Assembly: GCF_954871325.1 (NCBI RefSeq)
Contig: NC_088777.1
Span: forward strand, 29,985,366-30,049,365
Source of the DNA: Gordionus sp. m RMFG-2023
Lineage: Eukaryota > Nematomorpha > Gordioida > Chordodea > Parachordodidae
Direction of reading: 5' to 3'
Length of the DNA stretch: 64,000 nucleotides
Each line of letters begins with the position of its first letter. The first letter of the stretch is position 1. The notes below the pieces were generated by a model that saw nothing but the letters and a program-made list of their open reading frames with translations, was not told the DNA's origin and did not search any database. Positions 47,641 through 59,573 of this stretch are shown here, one piece after another. A program made the position numbers and the translations under genes.

Positions 47641-48352
47641 CAGAACCAAAAGAATACTATTTTTTAAAACAAAATCTACAAATAACTATTTTAAAATAGT
47701 TCCCAAAAAACATCTTACCTTAGTTTTTATAAAATAATGTTTTATTTTATTTTTTTGATATGTTAATTTTAATATAATTTTATTTGATAGTAGTAATAAA
47801 AAAAAATAATTATTACATTAAAAATAATTTTAAAAGATATTAACTATTTTATATTTATGCATATAATATTAAATGATTTTTACTTTATATCTATTATAAT
47901 ATAATAATTTAATAGGCCTATGAAATACAACAATCCTGGGTGATTTGTCAAGGAATTACCCATTTCGGAAATTTAAAAAAATAAGTCAGAATTGTGGAAT
48001 CTGATTTGAGTATACAGTAAATTTCGACTTTAAAAAAAACGTGGTGGTCTACTAGCTAATGTGGTAGACCTGACAATGGTCACGATCTAAGAATAAATTT
48101 TAAAAAAATTTTGCGCGAACAATATTTTTTTTCAAAGATCTGAGTCTGATCCAAAATTTTATTTTAGGGATAGGTCCTTTTTTCTAATGGACTGTTGATA
48201 AAGTACAATATTTCAGCGAAATTTAAAATTTTAAGCGTTGAAGAAAAAATTTTAGTTTAAAATCAAGATCTATCATTGAGTGCTTTGGAATATCTGTCCG
48301 ATGACTTGCATCGGTCCTTGCAGGGCTCTATTATAAATCGAAATGAGGAACT
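47641..48352. other. AT-rich intron sequence
   Basis: No gene or element recognised. Confidence 0.5.
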
Positions 48353-49165
48353 CAGTGGCCCCTACACTCCCTGAGCCAAGGAAGTAGAATATTTCCATAA
48401 AATATACGACTATCTAAGGTTGTTAAACGGCTCGATTTCCCCCTTTTAAATTAAGACGTAAGCCAAAATGATATTAAGTTTTGAGATTTTGTTAATAAAT
48501 AGATGTCCAAATCTTTCTGCCATTTATGAACAAAATCTCCAAGTTTGCGTAATATTTTTTGGCTAAAATATCGGATTAGACTTTTTTAAAATCGAGCCGT
48601 TTAACAACACTACCCCCCCCCCCCCCACCATCGAAAAATAGCAGTTAACTTTTTTTTGGCTCATCCTGAATTATATATTAAAAAAATAATAAGTAAAATA
48701 ATTTTTATTGCATCAATCTTTAATATACAATAACTATGAAAATGCAAAACAATATAAACTTTAAAAAATATTTATATTGGAAGTTATGAAATTAAAAAAT
48801 CAATTAATAATTTAGACAAATTAGGAGAAGATAAAGCGAAAGAAATTATACTTTCGCCGATTAATTCTATAAACAAATTTTGATCCATTGATAAAATGGT
48901 TATAAATTTTAGGAGATGGATCTTTCAGAGTATTCCGAAATTTTGTGTTAATTAGTTTTATTTTGCTCATGACTTTTTCGGCAGTGCATGAGGTTGTAGG
49001 AATAGTTAATGAATATTTATATAAAATTGATAGGGAAAGCAGAAAAATTGAAAGTAAACGATAAGGTAAGATAAAAGAATAGTTTTTCCATTATGAATCA
49101 TAAGAAGTCTTTAGAATCATCATCAGAAGTATTAATATAAATATTTTAATAAAATAAATTTACAA
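48353..49165 (-). mobile_element. Partial second copy of the 8.4-10.9 kb hAT family
   Basis: Starts CAGTGGCCCCTACA and then parallels 8423-8990, including the 3' part of the transposase dimerisation region (minus strand around 48800-49060, with several changes). The match stops at 49165 in TTTACAA, where unrelated GC-block sequence begins, so the other end is missing. A foldback MITE interrupts it at 48415-48612. Confidence 0.85.
48415..48612. mobile_element. Foldback MITE, TAGTGTTGTTAAA family, in the hAT copy
   Basis: Ends TAAGGTTGTTAAACGGCTCG and CGAGCCGTTTAACAACACTA; 198 bp, with inner inverted copies. Same family as 23306-23528. It sits against a run of 14 C at 48613-48626, so no target duplication can be judged. 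Confidence 0.85.
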
Positions 49166-49320
49166 CCGGACCTTATTTTAAAAATATGTGCGGACCAGGT
49201 CGGGACTAAAAATTTTATTTTTAAATGCTCGGACTGGGCCGTATATTTTAAATCGCCATTATTATCTATAAAGTTTGAAAATAAATAAATAAAATAGAAT
49301 ATATTTAAAAGTTGTGTATC
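49166..49320 (-). repeat. GGCC-block repeat, copy 3 (partial)
   Basis: CCGGACCTTATTTT, GGACCAGGTCGGGAC, GGACTGGGCCGTATATTTTA then AATCGCCATTATTATCTATA follow the order of the 38786 copy. Confidence 0.65.
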
Positions 49321-49513
49321 ATGGAACAATATATCATATTCTTCACTTATCCAATTTCCTATTTACATTTTGGCGATCCTTAGAAAAAGATTTTAGTAAA
49401 ATATTATTCAAATTAATTATTGACTAATCATTATTTATTCAATCAAATTAAAATTAACAAAGATACACTCAATATTTAAAATATAATACACTTTTTAAGG
49501 AAATATTTATATT

Positions 49514-49857
49514 AGGCCATTTCCAGACTGAACGTTTTTTCAAAGCGGTTTTTGTGTAATGTTACCAGCAATTTTTTTTATTTCCTAACAAAGGTTACTA
49601 ACTTGTTCTATTAATATTTTTAATATAATATAATATTTAAAAATAACAATCCTGGAGCCACATTTCAAAGTTAATTTAATCGTTATTAAAATCAAACCAG
49701 TTTGTTTTCTATTTACGATTAAAAAAATAGGGATTGGATTGTTTTTTAAAAAAATATATTATATAAAAAAATTAATTCGACAATCTAGTTTTTTTTATAA
49801 AGCTGGTAACATTACCCTAAAACCGCTTTGAAAAAACGTTCTGTCTGAAAATGGCCT
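49514..49857. mobile_element. MITE with AGGCCATTT ends
   Basis: Inverted repeats of about 55 bp: AGGCCATTTCCAGACTGAAC with TTTTTTCAAAGCGGTTTT and GTAATGTTACCAGC on the left, and their complements ending AAATGGCCT on the right. No coding frame. The target duplication is not clear. A related right end occurs near 56410 (CTGGAAATGGCCTTAG). Confidence 0.88.
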
Positions 49858-49859
49858 TA

Positions 49860-50128
49860 GATAAGTATCTATTAATTTATCTTTTTCTGTCCTAAATTCA
49901 GGCAATTACGTAGGGTGCCTGGGAGAAATAACTGATACTCATATGGAAGACTATAAATTACATGAAGAATAGGAAATAATGAAATTACCATTGACCATTC
50001 AAAACGAAAGTGGGATGATTCAAACTATATTCTTTACGACAAATGGGGAGATAAGATGATTTGAAAAGTTATTATATGATTTCATATTCGTTGAATGATC
50101 CGTAAAATGCCGAATTGGTATATTTTAA
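49860..50128. other. AT-rich spacer
   Basis: Nothing recognised. Confidence 0.5.
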
Positions 50129-50129
50129 T

Positions 50130-50670
50130 TGTTTTTAAAGACCAAGGCCGTTAAAAAACCTTACAAACCAGGATCGATTTTTTTTATAGAACTACAACCT
50201 ACAGACATAAGAATTGGGACTGTAGAAGTTCGCTGCATCGAAATAATTCTTATCCATCTTGTAACTACCGAGTCCACCCTATTCATTTCCTTAATCAATG
50301 GCATTGGAAACGAGTTTCTGGAGGCCATTCCTTTAGTCAATCTGTAATTACAACTCTAAACAATGAACTTAGGCATGCCATACCCATCCCCACACATGTT
50401 CAGGTTGTAACTCACCCTTATACACAAAGGGAAGATATAGCCTACACTATCAATCATGCAATGGCCAATTCATCAGGCATAACCAATGTAACTATCATTC
50501 AACGAACCCTAAAATCAGCTCAAATACCTACAATACTAGAACTGGTCTTTTCTTCAGACAATAAACGCCCCGATGGGATTACTTAGATACGAAGAGGGGC
50601 CAATTATTTGTATGGGGCTATTCTTGTTCATTTGCTGGCTCCCTCCAACCAAGCCTCAAAATTCTGAACT
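50130..50670 (+). pseudogene. RT/RLE LINE C-terminal fragment
   Basis: In two or more frames the + strand reads HVQVVTHPYTQREDIAYTIN, IIQRTLKSAQIPTILE, DNKRPDGIT and RGQLFVWGYSC. RPDGIT and the W of VWG correspond to the PDG...WDxT nuclease-like motif of the family seen at 36.1-43.3, 39-42.5, 47.3 and 60.5 kb. Frame changes and stops make it a dead fragment. Confidence 0.65.
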
Positions 50671-51300
50671 AAATTAAACAAAAATAACTAAATATTCAGA
50701 AATTTCTGATGATCATAATTTCATATGAATCAACCACTCTTACCACTTTTGGTAAACTCGCCCTTCATTCTCAAAAATCTATAAATAGTTTTTTTTTAAA
50801 ATCACACATAACAATGTCTTTAATAATATTTTTATTAATATATTTTGATTTATTATTAAATGAAAAAAAATTATCAAATGCTAAATATATTTTTGAAATT
50901 AAGTAGATGATATAATGAGGTCTAAATATACAACTAATGGCCAATAATTTTAAAAGTTTTATTATTATTTGTATTCAACCTACCATCTTTATGCCATTAG
51001 AACTAAAAATGCTTAATGAATAATGACAAACATTAAATTTTATTTATAAATTATTTTCAGAATTGGAGTTCGCGGTTAGTATAAAGTGCGTTATTTAAAA
51101 AATATTATTTGACAGCAACGTCATTGGGGAGAGGGCGAAGGATGCCCTATAAATTTTTTTTTTTGGCGCCTGAGCCCCAATTTTGTTCCCTAGCTTGGTC
51201 CGAAAATTTTAATTCATATATAAATTAAACGCATTTTTATGGAGATAAATAAAAACTGTGCTTTATTCTTATCACAGATAGATATTAATTATCATTTTCA
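50671..51300. other. AT-rich intron sequence
   Basis: No gene recognised. One GC-richer patch lies at 51120-51200. Confidence 0.5.
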
Positions 51301-51959
51301 GAGTTGTTAAGATACTTTTTAAATAGATCTAATCTAGATACAGATATAATTTTGAAAATGTATCTAGAGAATATACAATTTTTAATATACTCTTATATAA
51401 GATTTGCATAAACCTAAATTAGGATTCTATTCTGAAAATTCATGAAATAAGCTAAAAAATGTATTGACTCGATATCACATTTATCAAAATATAACGAAAA
51501 TAATGATTTTTTGATTTTAATATAATAAATAATATAAGAAAATTATGATTAAATGATTTGATTATAAATATAATTATTAGATTTCAGTAATAAAATATTT
51601 TCAAAATTTTGGTCATTAAATCCTCGATTATCTATAAAGACATTTTTTAGCTACACTAAAAAGTTTCTACGGGTTGCTTGAAGGGATTGTGGTGTTATAT
51701 TTTATGAATAATAAAATCCGACAATAATTTTGAAAAAATTATTTAAAATTTGTTGAGTATCAAATAAATCATTATTAACAATCGGATATTTAATTTTTTT
51801 TTTCACGCAATATAAGTTGAAGACCTTGATAATTCATCAACTAATCTTTGTATTAATTGTTTTTTTCATTAACAACGTTTGATGTTTTCTCTTAAAATTT
51901 AAAATTACAATTGTAAACATTTATTTAGCATATCCATACCCTTAAATGTTTTACAGTGT

Positions 51960-52170
51960 TGCAAGTTGAGGTAATGCTAACTAAAATTTTCGTATTTTTT
52001 TGGTAGACATGGCAAACATTTTACTATCAGAGATATGTTTTCTTTATTTTGAGATTTTATTTTAAAATATACTCTATAAATTGGCCATGGAAAAACAATG
52101 TCTGAACTTGTTGATGCTTCATTGATTATTACTTCTTCCTCTTCATCACTATTAATATTTCCAAAATAAA
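51960..52170 (-). pseudogene. BED-finger N-terminus of a hAT transposase
   Basis: Minus-strand reading gives INSDEEEEVIINEASTSSDI, VFPWPIYRVYFKI, VKCLPCLPKKYENF and a His further on. The acidic leader followed by CLxCLP is typical of the N-terminal BED zinc finger of hAT transposases. The rest of the protein is not readable. Confidence 0.55.
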
Positions 52171-52350
52171 TTTTTAAAATTAGTATAATAAAATAAAATT
52201 AACCAATTCCATTTAAAATAAAAATGGCAAGATTCCTTGAGATAAATTGTAATTTCAAAATTTATTTGGTTTATTGATAAACTCGGACATAATATTTAAT
52301 TAATATTTATATATATTTTTTATTATAGTAGTCTTAATATTTTATAATAT

Positions 52351-52585
52351 CAGAGACCTGCAGAGGTAGCATTTGCTCAAAATTTTTTTCGGCCCGGCTA
52401 TTTTTTAAAAAAAAATTTTCAGGTCCGGCACTGATATAAAAATATATTATATTTATTTTTGATTTTCATAGCCAATAATGGCGATTTTAAATATTTGGTT
52501 TTAAAATATACGGTAGGCCCGGATATTTTTTTTTAAAAAAATTTTAGGCCCGGGCCGGGCTTAGGTTCGGGCCTGCAGGTCTTTG
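52351..52585. mobile_element. GGCC-block MITE, most complete copy
   Basis: Starts CAGAGACCTGCAG and ends CTGCAGGTCTTTG. GC-rich blocks (GGCCCGGC, GGCCCGGGCCGGGC) lie next to each end and an AT-rich core containing AATGGCGATTTTAAATATTT lies between. No coding frame and no clear direct duplication. Confidence 0.75.
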
Positions 52586-52844
52586 ATATTATATTTAAAT
52601 TATTGCTCATATGAAATAAAATTTTGCATTTAAGTTATTTTTATTTATAATATAAAAAAGCGTTAAATAAAAGTCAAAATGTATCTAAAAACTGATAGAT
52701 ATATCTCTAAAATAATATCTTCAAATTTTAAAAAAATTTATCTAGATACAGATACCATATTTTTATATCTAGATACTTTAACAACTCTAGTAATTTTATT
52801 TTGATAAAACAAGATGTCATGTTATTTTTTATATTTTTCAAGTC

Positions 52845-52935
52845 CGACTCGACCCGATTTTTGAAGAAAATGTAAACCCTGTCCTACATATTTATACATT
52901 TTTAGGCCCGAACTAGGCTTGCCCTCCCCTAAAAC
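52845..52935. repeat. GGCC-block repeat, fragment
   Basis: GTCCGACTCGACCCG and GGCCCGAACTAGGCTTGCCC with an AT core between them resemble the GGCC-block family. Weak match. Confidence 0.4.
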
Positions 52936-53441
52936 TTTACGGAGCCTCCGGAAATTTTTTTTAAGTATAAATTTTTTTTAAAAAAAATTACCTCATATTT
53001 TAAATTTTTAAATATTTTAAAACTCCTCAAGTTAAAAAAGCTAGCTACTTACTATATGATAAATAAAACTTTAGAAGCTTCAAATATTTATTATTTGTTT
53101 CCTAGCTCAAACAAGATATTTATTAATATGAATTTAAATTATTTATTGGTCGATTTTTTTTATGGAGATTCTGATTGTATATTTTATAGATATTAACAAA
53201 CAGTTTTTTTATTAATATTTTAAATCGACTAATTTGATCATGCCAAAATAATTTATTTTCAATAGCCATCCAGAATAAGCAGTTTTTACACTACTAAAGA
53301 AAGTATGAAGGAAATGAAAGAGAGAAGGGAGTAAGGAAAAAAAAAGAAAGTATAATTAGAAAATAATATTTCTTATTTCATCTATTAATCCTCGTACAAT
53401 AGCTAAAGAAAATAAATTACTAAACATATATTTTTTTACAG

Positions 53442-53747
53442 GTGAATACCAAATTAGTCAGAATATGGTGAATGTAAATGTAATGAGCACTCTTAACGTT
53501 ACCATAGCCTGCTTAAAACGCATGAAGCTGCCTAGGCGTTCTCTCAATACTTCAAACACTGATTTGGAGGTCGACAAAGAACTTTTGAATTTCCAAAATT
53601 TTGAAAATTCCAAAGGTGGAACTATTATAAACGTCTCATCTTTTTCGGCTCTCAATTCTACGCCCTGTCTCACCGTCTATGCTGCTACTAAAGCTTTTAT
53701 CAAACATTTCAGTGCTTGCCTCAACGCCGAGTTGAAGAATACAGCCG
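53442..53747 (+). CDS. HSD17B12/let-767-like short-chain dehydrogenase, exon 2
   Basis: This continues the reductase begun at 33920. The exon opens right after TTTTTTTACAG and reads EYQISQNMVNVNVMSTLNVT then IACLKRMKLP, a structural helix of the SDR fold. The active site is here: GGTIINVSSFSALNSTP holds the catalytic Ser, and LTVYAATKAFIKHFSACLNA holds the YxxxK pair. Between KLP and GGT are about 27 extra residues (including NTDLEVDKELLNFQNFENS) that are not usual in this family. The coding ends at NTA plus one base of a codon, before a donor-like GGTTTA at 53747/53748. This donor is chosen because the frame runs to a stop 26 bases later. The C-terminal exon (substrate lid and ER-retention tail) was not found downstream in the window. 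Confidence 0.88.
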
Positions 53748-56700
53748 GTTTATATAGCATAAGAATTATATAACAATATTTTGACATAATTATATCACAC
53801 GCATTGCCTTGGCAGGGCAAGGAAGTGCAACGCCCTCGAAATATTTTGTTTATTATTTTTTAATATATTTTTCTAAAATCTCCCGTATAATTTTTTTGAT
53901 TAAATTTATTTGAAAAACACCTAATTTTTTTAAAATATGTTTTCTTAATAAACCTTTGATAGAAGAATGAGAAACACAAATTTTGTAAACGTCAATATTT
54001 AATGCATAATTTATGCAATATTGTTCAAACATCATGCATAATTTATGAAATATCATTCAAACCTAATATCTGAGTAGCTTCTAACTCACAAACCTGTCAT
54101 TTTACTGATATCCAGATTTAAACAAATTAAGCACTAAAGATGGACATAGATTTCGGATTTGCTTTTCAAGTCATTTCACCTATTTAACATTTTTTGCTTA
54201 AACTTAAGTTTTCATTCATTTTTCAGTTTAAATAATAGTTTAGGTTTATTAAATATAAAATTTTGTAAGATGTAAAAAATTTTCTTATTTGATTTCTCAC
54301 GGTTACGTTCTAGCAAGCTATTTTAGATGCATATTTTTAGCGAAAAATAGAAATTTTAAGGAAATAATCGATTTAAAAAAAAATTTAAACATTAAGTTTA
54401 TTAATAAATAGTTTATAATTTTAGACGATAAACCTAGCGGTTGGATCGTCTATACAATAGTCTCCCTAGAAACTCGCTGATTTACTTTACCTTTCACCAA
54501 CGCTTCAATGGCAGAAGCTTTTAATAAAATTTTACAGGTTTTAAAAATTATCGAATATTTTTAATGCATTTCTTAGATTTTTGCCCTTTTACAAAAATAT
54601 TATTTTTAGCCGAGTTTAATCCTATTTTAAAACTTTTAAAAAATAGTTTGTACATTAAACTTCTAGGCCGCGTCCTAGCTCAATTTAATTTTTATTCTGA
54701 ATTCAAAATGCAGTCTGGACACCAAAAGTATCAAAATTAAATTATAAAAAAACATAGCCTATAAATTGAATAATCAAAAAATTAAAATGAGCGTTGTAGA
54801 CATTATTTTAAATCAAATTCGTTCACGTTCGTCGTTCATTTGCAAAAATCGACTACGTTCTCATTCAAAATTCATTTATAACAAAAAAAACGCTTTCTAT
54901 TCTGAACGAGTTGATGTTCATTCACATCTATAAATATATATTTTTATAAAATGCATTTAATATTATATAAATTAATAGTGTCATAAATTGAGCCTTTGCT
55001 TCTGCGTAATTTTTTAATTTAAAAAAACGTAACGTCTCCCTTGTATTGTCGATTCAAAATTTTGAATAAGTTCTAAAAAAAAAGATTTATCTTTGGAAAT
55101 TATATTATCGTCTTCCTTTTTATTTCCTTAATTTTTTAAATATTCTATTTTAAGATAAAAATAAGTTTTTTTTATATTTTATATACTATTACAAAATGAA
55201 GAATAAAATAGTATTGAAAAAACAAATTTACGTTTTTTTAAATGGTTGCTAACACCAAACGGTAATTTTCCCAATTTGCACGATGCTGGTTTTGCCGTAG
55301 TTATTGAATACGAAGTTTATTAAACAAATTTAAAATATTTAATGTGTTGGTCAACCGAGACCGTACTTCCAGGATTCGAAATAAAATTATCAACTGCATG
55401 CAGATCGATTTTAGAAACCAAATAGAATCGATTTATTTTTATCGGTCCGTCCAGTCCGAACCGATAAAAATTAATTGACTATATTTAGTTTCTAAAATTA
55501 CTCTGCATACAGCCGACCATATTTTAAAAACCAATATGAACAGGTCCTGATTGATTTCTTATCTATCTTATCTTTCTTTTGAAATTTTTTCGCTTAAAAT
55601 CCTCTTCTAGATTGTCTATTTGTTGTCAAAGAAATTTCAGAATTGTTATTTTCTTGATTCTAGATTTTTCTCTAGAATTAATATGATATATATATATATT
55701 GTGGAAGTCTTAGTGAAAATTCAAGTTTAAATACCAGAAAAATATAAATATCTACAAATTAATTATAATAGGAGTATAAAATAACAGTAGTCAAATCCTG
55801 GCCATGCCTATGATTATATCACAATCTGTATTTTTACATTTGGTTGGATGCATCATTTATAATACTATTAATATTATTTATTGGTTTAAATTATCTCAAG
55901 GCATTAAAGTTTATTTTTTAAATTTTAATATAAAAAAAGAAATTATTTAAAAAATGTTGTAAGATAGCAATACACAAAAATTTATAAAAAATGTGGCGGA
56001 TACTTATCAATCAAAATTGAATGTTAATAATTTTTAAAACAAATCGGGTATAAATTAGAATTTTTGCAATTTACTAATATTATCTTTAACATTATTTTAT
56101 AAACATAAATTTATGAGGTTACATGTTCTTCACAGACATTTTTAGCCGTTCTGTTCAGGTTCGTATATAAAATAATTTAGAAGTTCAAGTTCGCTAAAAA
56201 ATAAAGGTTAATTCCGGTTTAAAGGTTCGGTTTGAATCCCTGTTTTAACCCTTCAAAACTCCGATGGGGTCTATAGGATCCCAAGCATGCTAGAATTGAT
56301 TTAGATAAAAATGGTTAAATTCGATAAATTATTAGCCTTTGGTTGGAAATAAAAAAAATTCTGGAAAACATGCCTCAAAAATAGCCTTGAAAAAAAAACA
56401 TACTTTCTGGAAATGGCCTTAGAAAATTTTGGCACAAGTTATAATTATCCCCAACATTTTTATCTAAGAATATATTAAAATAAATAAATATTTTATAAGG
56501 TTCAATCTTAGTTCTATCTTATATCAAAGTACGAAAACTAATTAATGAATACAAATGGAGATAAATTTATTTGAAATCGGGGTATATTAGACCCCACTGG
56601 AGCATTTACGTTATTTTTTCATCTGAGTATAAGAGTTAAACAATCATTAAGTAAAAAATATAGTTAAAGGATTGCTTATCTAGTTTCTTTACGCAGTTCT

Positions 56701-57097
56701 CATTATCTTAGGTACTAATATTTAACTGGTAAAACTCTCAAGCGACCTTTTTCTGGTTTTAATTTTAATAAAGAACAGACGCCTTTTTAAATTTTTTATA
56801 GATGAAATTTTTTTTATTATATAAAAAAAATAATGGCTTATGATTGATTATGTAAATAGGACCTTATAATAATTAAATCATTGGACCGAACTGAGATAGA
56901 ATTTAATTTCAATACATATAAACGTATTAATGAATTTTTTAGGGTTTTTTGAGTGTTAAGTGGGTGATGGGAACTCATAGAAATAATATTATTGCCCTGA
57001 CTTAATTTCGACCAAAAATGGATATAGAACTTTATAAAACAGGCAGCCATATATCTAATAAATATTTAATGCAAAATGCTTTGTTTTATACCACAAT
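53748..57097. other. Downstream intron or intergenic sequence with repeat debris
   Basis: If the SDR gene continues, this is intron 2. It holds a CGTTCA-rich patch (54785-54905), a foldback (55395-55510), a GC-richer hAT-terminus-like end reading GGTTTGAATCCCTG near 56242, and the AGGCCATTT-type end near 56410. No exon with SDR C-terminal motifs was recognised. Confidence 0.5.
55395..55510. repeat. Foldback repeat with 54-bp arms
   Basis: TGCATGCAGATCGATTTTAG, AAACCAAATA and TTTTTATCGGTCCG are repeated in inverse order on the right arm (CGAACCGATAAAAATTAA, TTAGTTTCTAAAATTACTCT, GCATAC), with a 7-base loop. Some mismatches. Probably a small MITE. Confidence 0.8.
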
Positions 57098-57299
57098 TAG
57101 TGATGCAAAATCGCTCCACTTAAGCCGATTTTTTAAAACGATTAACTCAATATTTTACCTAAGAAAATATTACTCAAGCTTGAAGATTTTGCCAATAGTT
57201 GGCACTAGGTTTGGACATCTATTAGAGAAATTTAAAACTTAAGCAATATTTAACTAGCTATTTAAAAATCGGCTCAAATGTAGCGATTTTGCATTACTA
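57098..57299. mobile_element. Foldback MITE with TAGTGATGCAAAATCGCT ends
   Basis: 202 bp. It ends AGCGATTTTGCATTACTA and carries inner inverted GCCGATTTTTTAAAACGATT / AAATCGGCT. The 8-bp target duplication is ACCACAAT / AACACAAT (57090-57097 and 57300-57307; one mismatch). Its architecture and inner core resemble the TAGTGTTGTTAAA MITEs, although the termini differ. Confidence 0.88.
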
Positions 57300-57339
57300 A
57301 ACACAATGCCCTTCAATTAGCCTAGTATTTAATGCCGAA

Positions 57340-57450
57340 TAATCAGTTGTCTATATTAATGTCATTAAGAAGGGTGTAGAAGTCGCCTAGTCGTTAAGCT
57401 AACTTCATAAATTTAATAAGGTTGGAGGTGAGTTAATAGTTTTAATATTA
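57340..57450 (+). repeat. Possible decayed tRNA-derived SINE
   Basis: GTCGCCTAGTCGTTAAGC resembles a pol III A box and the later AAGGTTGGAGGTGAGTT a worn B box. The order parallels the SINE at 17864-17710, but similarity is weak. Confidence 0.25.
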
Positions 57451-59480
57451 GGATTATTTCTGTTTAATAAAAAAAATGATTATGATTATATATTAAAAAA
57501 TAATTAACATTATTTACATATTATGGCTGGAGGAGATAATTGAATACCTTATGGGTTATTTGCCAAAGTTTTGCCAATCTCTAAAATAAAATATAGCATT
57601 TTTTATTCTATTCCCTCACCCTCCTCTCCCGATTAAACGGGCCGACGCCCGTATATAATTTCATGGGAAAAACTCAGGCATCTTTTTTTTCCACGCAGTT
57701 ATCTTATTTTAACATAGTTATAATTAAACTCACTAAGCTTGAGGATATTAGGAAAACAATAATATATAATAACTCATTCGATTATAGAATAGAACGAAGG
57801 GATATTAATGTGTAACAAACAAAATAATACTAATAATCCAAAGTTATTGATCGAAATTAGTTAAAAATTATACGATAAAGCTTTATAAAATATGATAATA
57901 TTCATTACTATCTTTTTTGGTAATTTTAAGTGTACATATATATTAATAATTTATGAAGATCATAAAGAAGGGGCCAAATATCTCCTAAAAAAGAAGGGCT
58001 ATTATTTCGGCTTTTGATTATTATTGAGGGATAGTGCGCACAAATTGGCGTTTCAAACGCTGCGTTGCAAGCGCAAATAATGCATTTCAAATGGCCTCGT
58101 GCAAATAGGTTTGCTCTTTCATTACTTTTTTTATTCTTAGCTTTGTAATATTATATAAAATGTAATATAAATAACCTACTTATATCCTAAAAAGGAATAT
58201 TTAGAAATTAAAAAAATAAGGCAGACGATTGTATAATTTTCAAAAACTAATCCTTTTTTAGGACTTGTTTAAAATTTTGAATCGACGATATTAATAAAAT
58301 AACAACCTCAATTTAAACAAGAGGTGCGTTACAAATTACGGCAAAACTTAAAAGCTCAATTTATGTGCACTATGATCTCCACTTAATTTTTTTTCAGAGA
58401 ATAATTTATGCCCCAATTTAAAAGTCAATTTACAATAAATTCAAAAGCCTGATTTAAAAATGAAGCCTCATTAATTATTATTATAAAAACGAAAATCTTA
58501 GAATTTATTTTTAGCCATTTTTTGGATTATAATAGGTGAGGAAAGCTATAAAAAAAATATGAATACTCAAATGAAATAGAAATAAAATACTATTAAACAA
58601 AACTAGATTTATATTTACTATATAGATCGTACGTGTCTTTTGAAAGATTTTTAATTTAACCGAGACAACATTTAAGTTTGTCTTATGAAGGAAGTATATG
58701 TTTTTCTTATCAATATAAACTAAAAAACTATTGATAAAATTTTTTATTGAAAACATCTAAATCTTATCTTTATGTTCAGGGTATCGAACCGATTGGCATA
58801 ACTGTTGAATTCCATGCCAGATTTTAGATTAAAATGTAAAAACGGATTAGTTCCATTTCGGTTCTAACAAATTTATATTGGTTTATTTCAGTTCGAAATT
58901 TTATTAAAATTTTACAAAATTCAATTTGTAAACTTTGACAGTGGCTATGAATTGATTAAGGCTTGAAAATGTTGATCTTCATCTATCTTATAAGCAATTA
59001 AGAATATCAATTGGTTTTTTCACTAATTGCAATATGTTTCACCGTTCATTTGTTCTCCTTGCAACATCAGAGGAAGGAAATGGACATTATCCATTACACT
59101 ACTGATTTTCATACTACAGATGGTATGAAGCCAGATTATTTAACCTTAATTCCAAGGGGTAATCCATCTTGCTTAGAATTTATAGTTTAAAAGCTAAAAC
59201 TCAAACTCTTTCGGTGGCTAAAACAAACTAATATTCAGAGTAAATGACATTGAATTCATTCCTGTCATTACATCAACTCTAGGAAAGAAGATTTAACCCA
59301 ACTCACAGGAGATGCTAATTAATATTTACTTTCTACATATAGAAATTTGCCGTTCAAATTCATTGATTCATCGCTCTATTTTGACACACTGTTTATGTTG
59401 TAAAATGGTATGATTTTAGTGAGAGAATTTTCTTCGAACATTATATAATATTAAATTTAAATATTTATTTCTGTTTTTGT
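57451..59480. other. AT-rich sequence, no gene seen
   Basis: A short inverted pair ACGGGC/GCCCGT lies at about 57639-57654. A hAT-terminus-like CAGGGTATCGAACCGATTGG starts near 58778. No coding frame supported. Confidence 0.5.
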
Positions 59481-59501
59481 TAGCGTCAATGTGTTATTTT
59501 C

Positions 59502-59519
59502 GGCAATGTGCACATTGCC
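59502..59519. repeat. Perfect 18-bp palindrome
   Basis: GGCAATGTGCACATTGCC, preceded by TGTTATTTTC. Confidence 0.95.
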
Positions 59520-59573
59520 TGATTTTTTTCGTCAATGTGTTATAGTTGTAGGCAGGGTTGAATTTGTTATTTC

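Larger units (their letters stand above)
51301..52791 (-). mobile_element. hAT element with AGAGTTGTTAA(A)G ends, decayed
   Basis: Left end AGAGTTGTTAAGATACTTTT and right end GATACTTTAACAACTCT are imperfect inverted repeats, and TCTAGATACAGATA occurs near both ends. Flanking 8-mers do not match well, so boundaries may be off by a few bases. Inside are the remains of a BED-finger transposase N-terminus (minus strand) and, at 52351-52585, a nested GC-block MITE. Confidence 0.65.
34473..53441 (+). other. Intron 1 of the SDR gene, 18,969 bp
   Basis: Donor GTAATT at 34473 and acceptor TTTTTTTACAG ending at 53441. Splicing gives MDLP-G-EYQISQNMVNVNV, which matches the SDR fold exactly across the junction. 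The intron is filled with nested transposons described separately. From 34473 to 36130 it is AT-rich with a run of 11 G at 34831-34841 and no gene. Confidence 0.85.

Noticed and set aside
52343-52593. Target duplication around the GGCC-block MITE
   Set aside because: The flanking 8-mers TATAATAT and ATATTATA are inverse, not direct, copies in AT-rich DNA.
54460-54560. Possible third SDR exon
   Set aside because: A short open stretch before TTTTACAGGT shows none of the C-terminal SDR motifs expected after the YxxxK helix.
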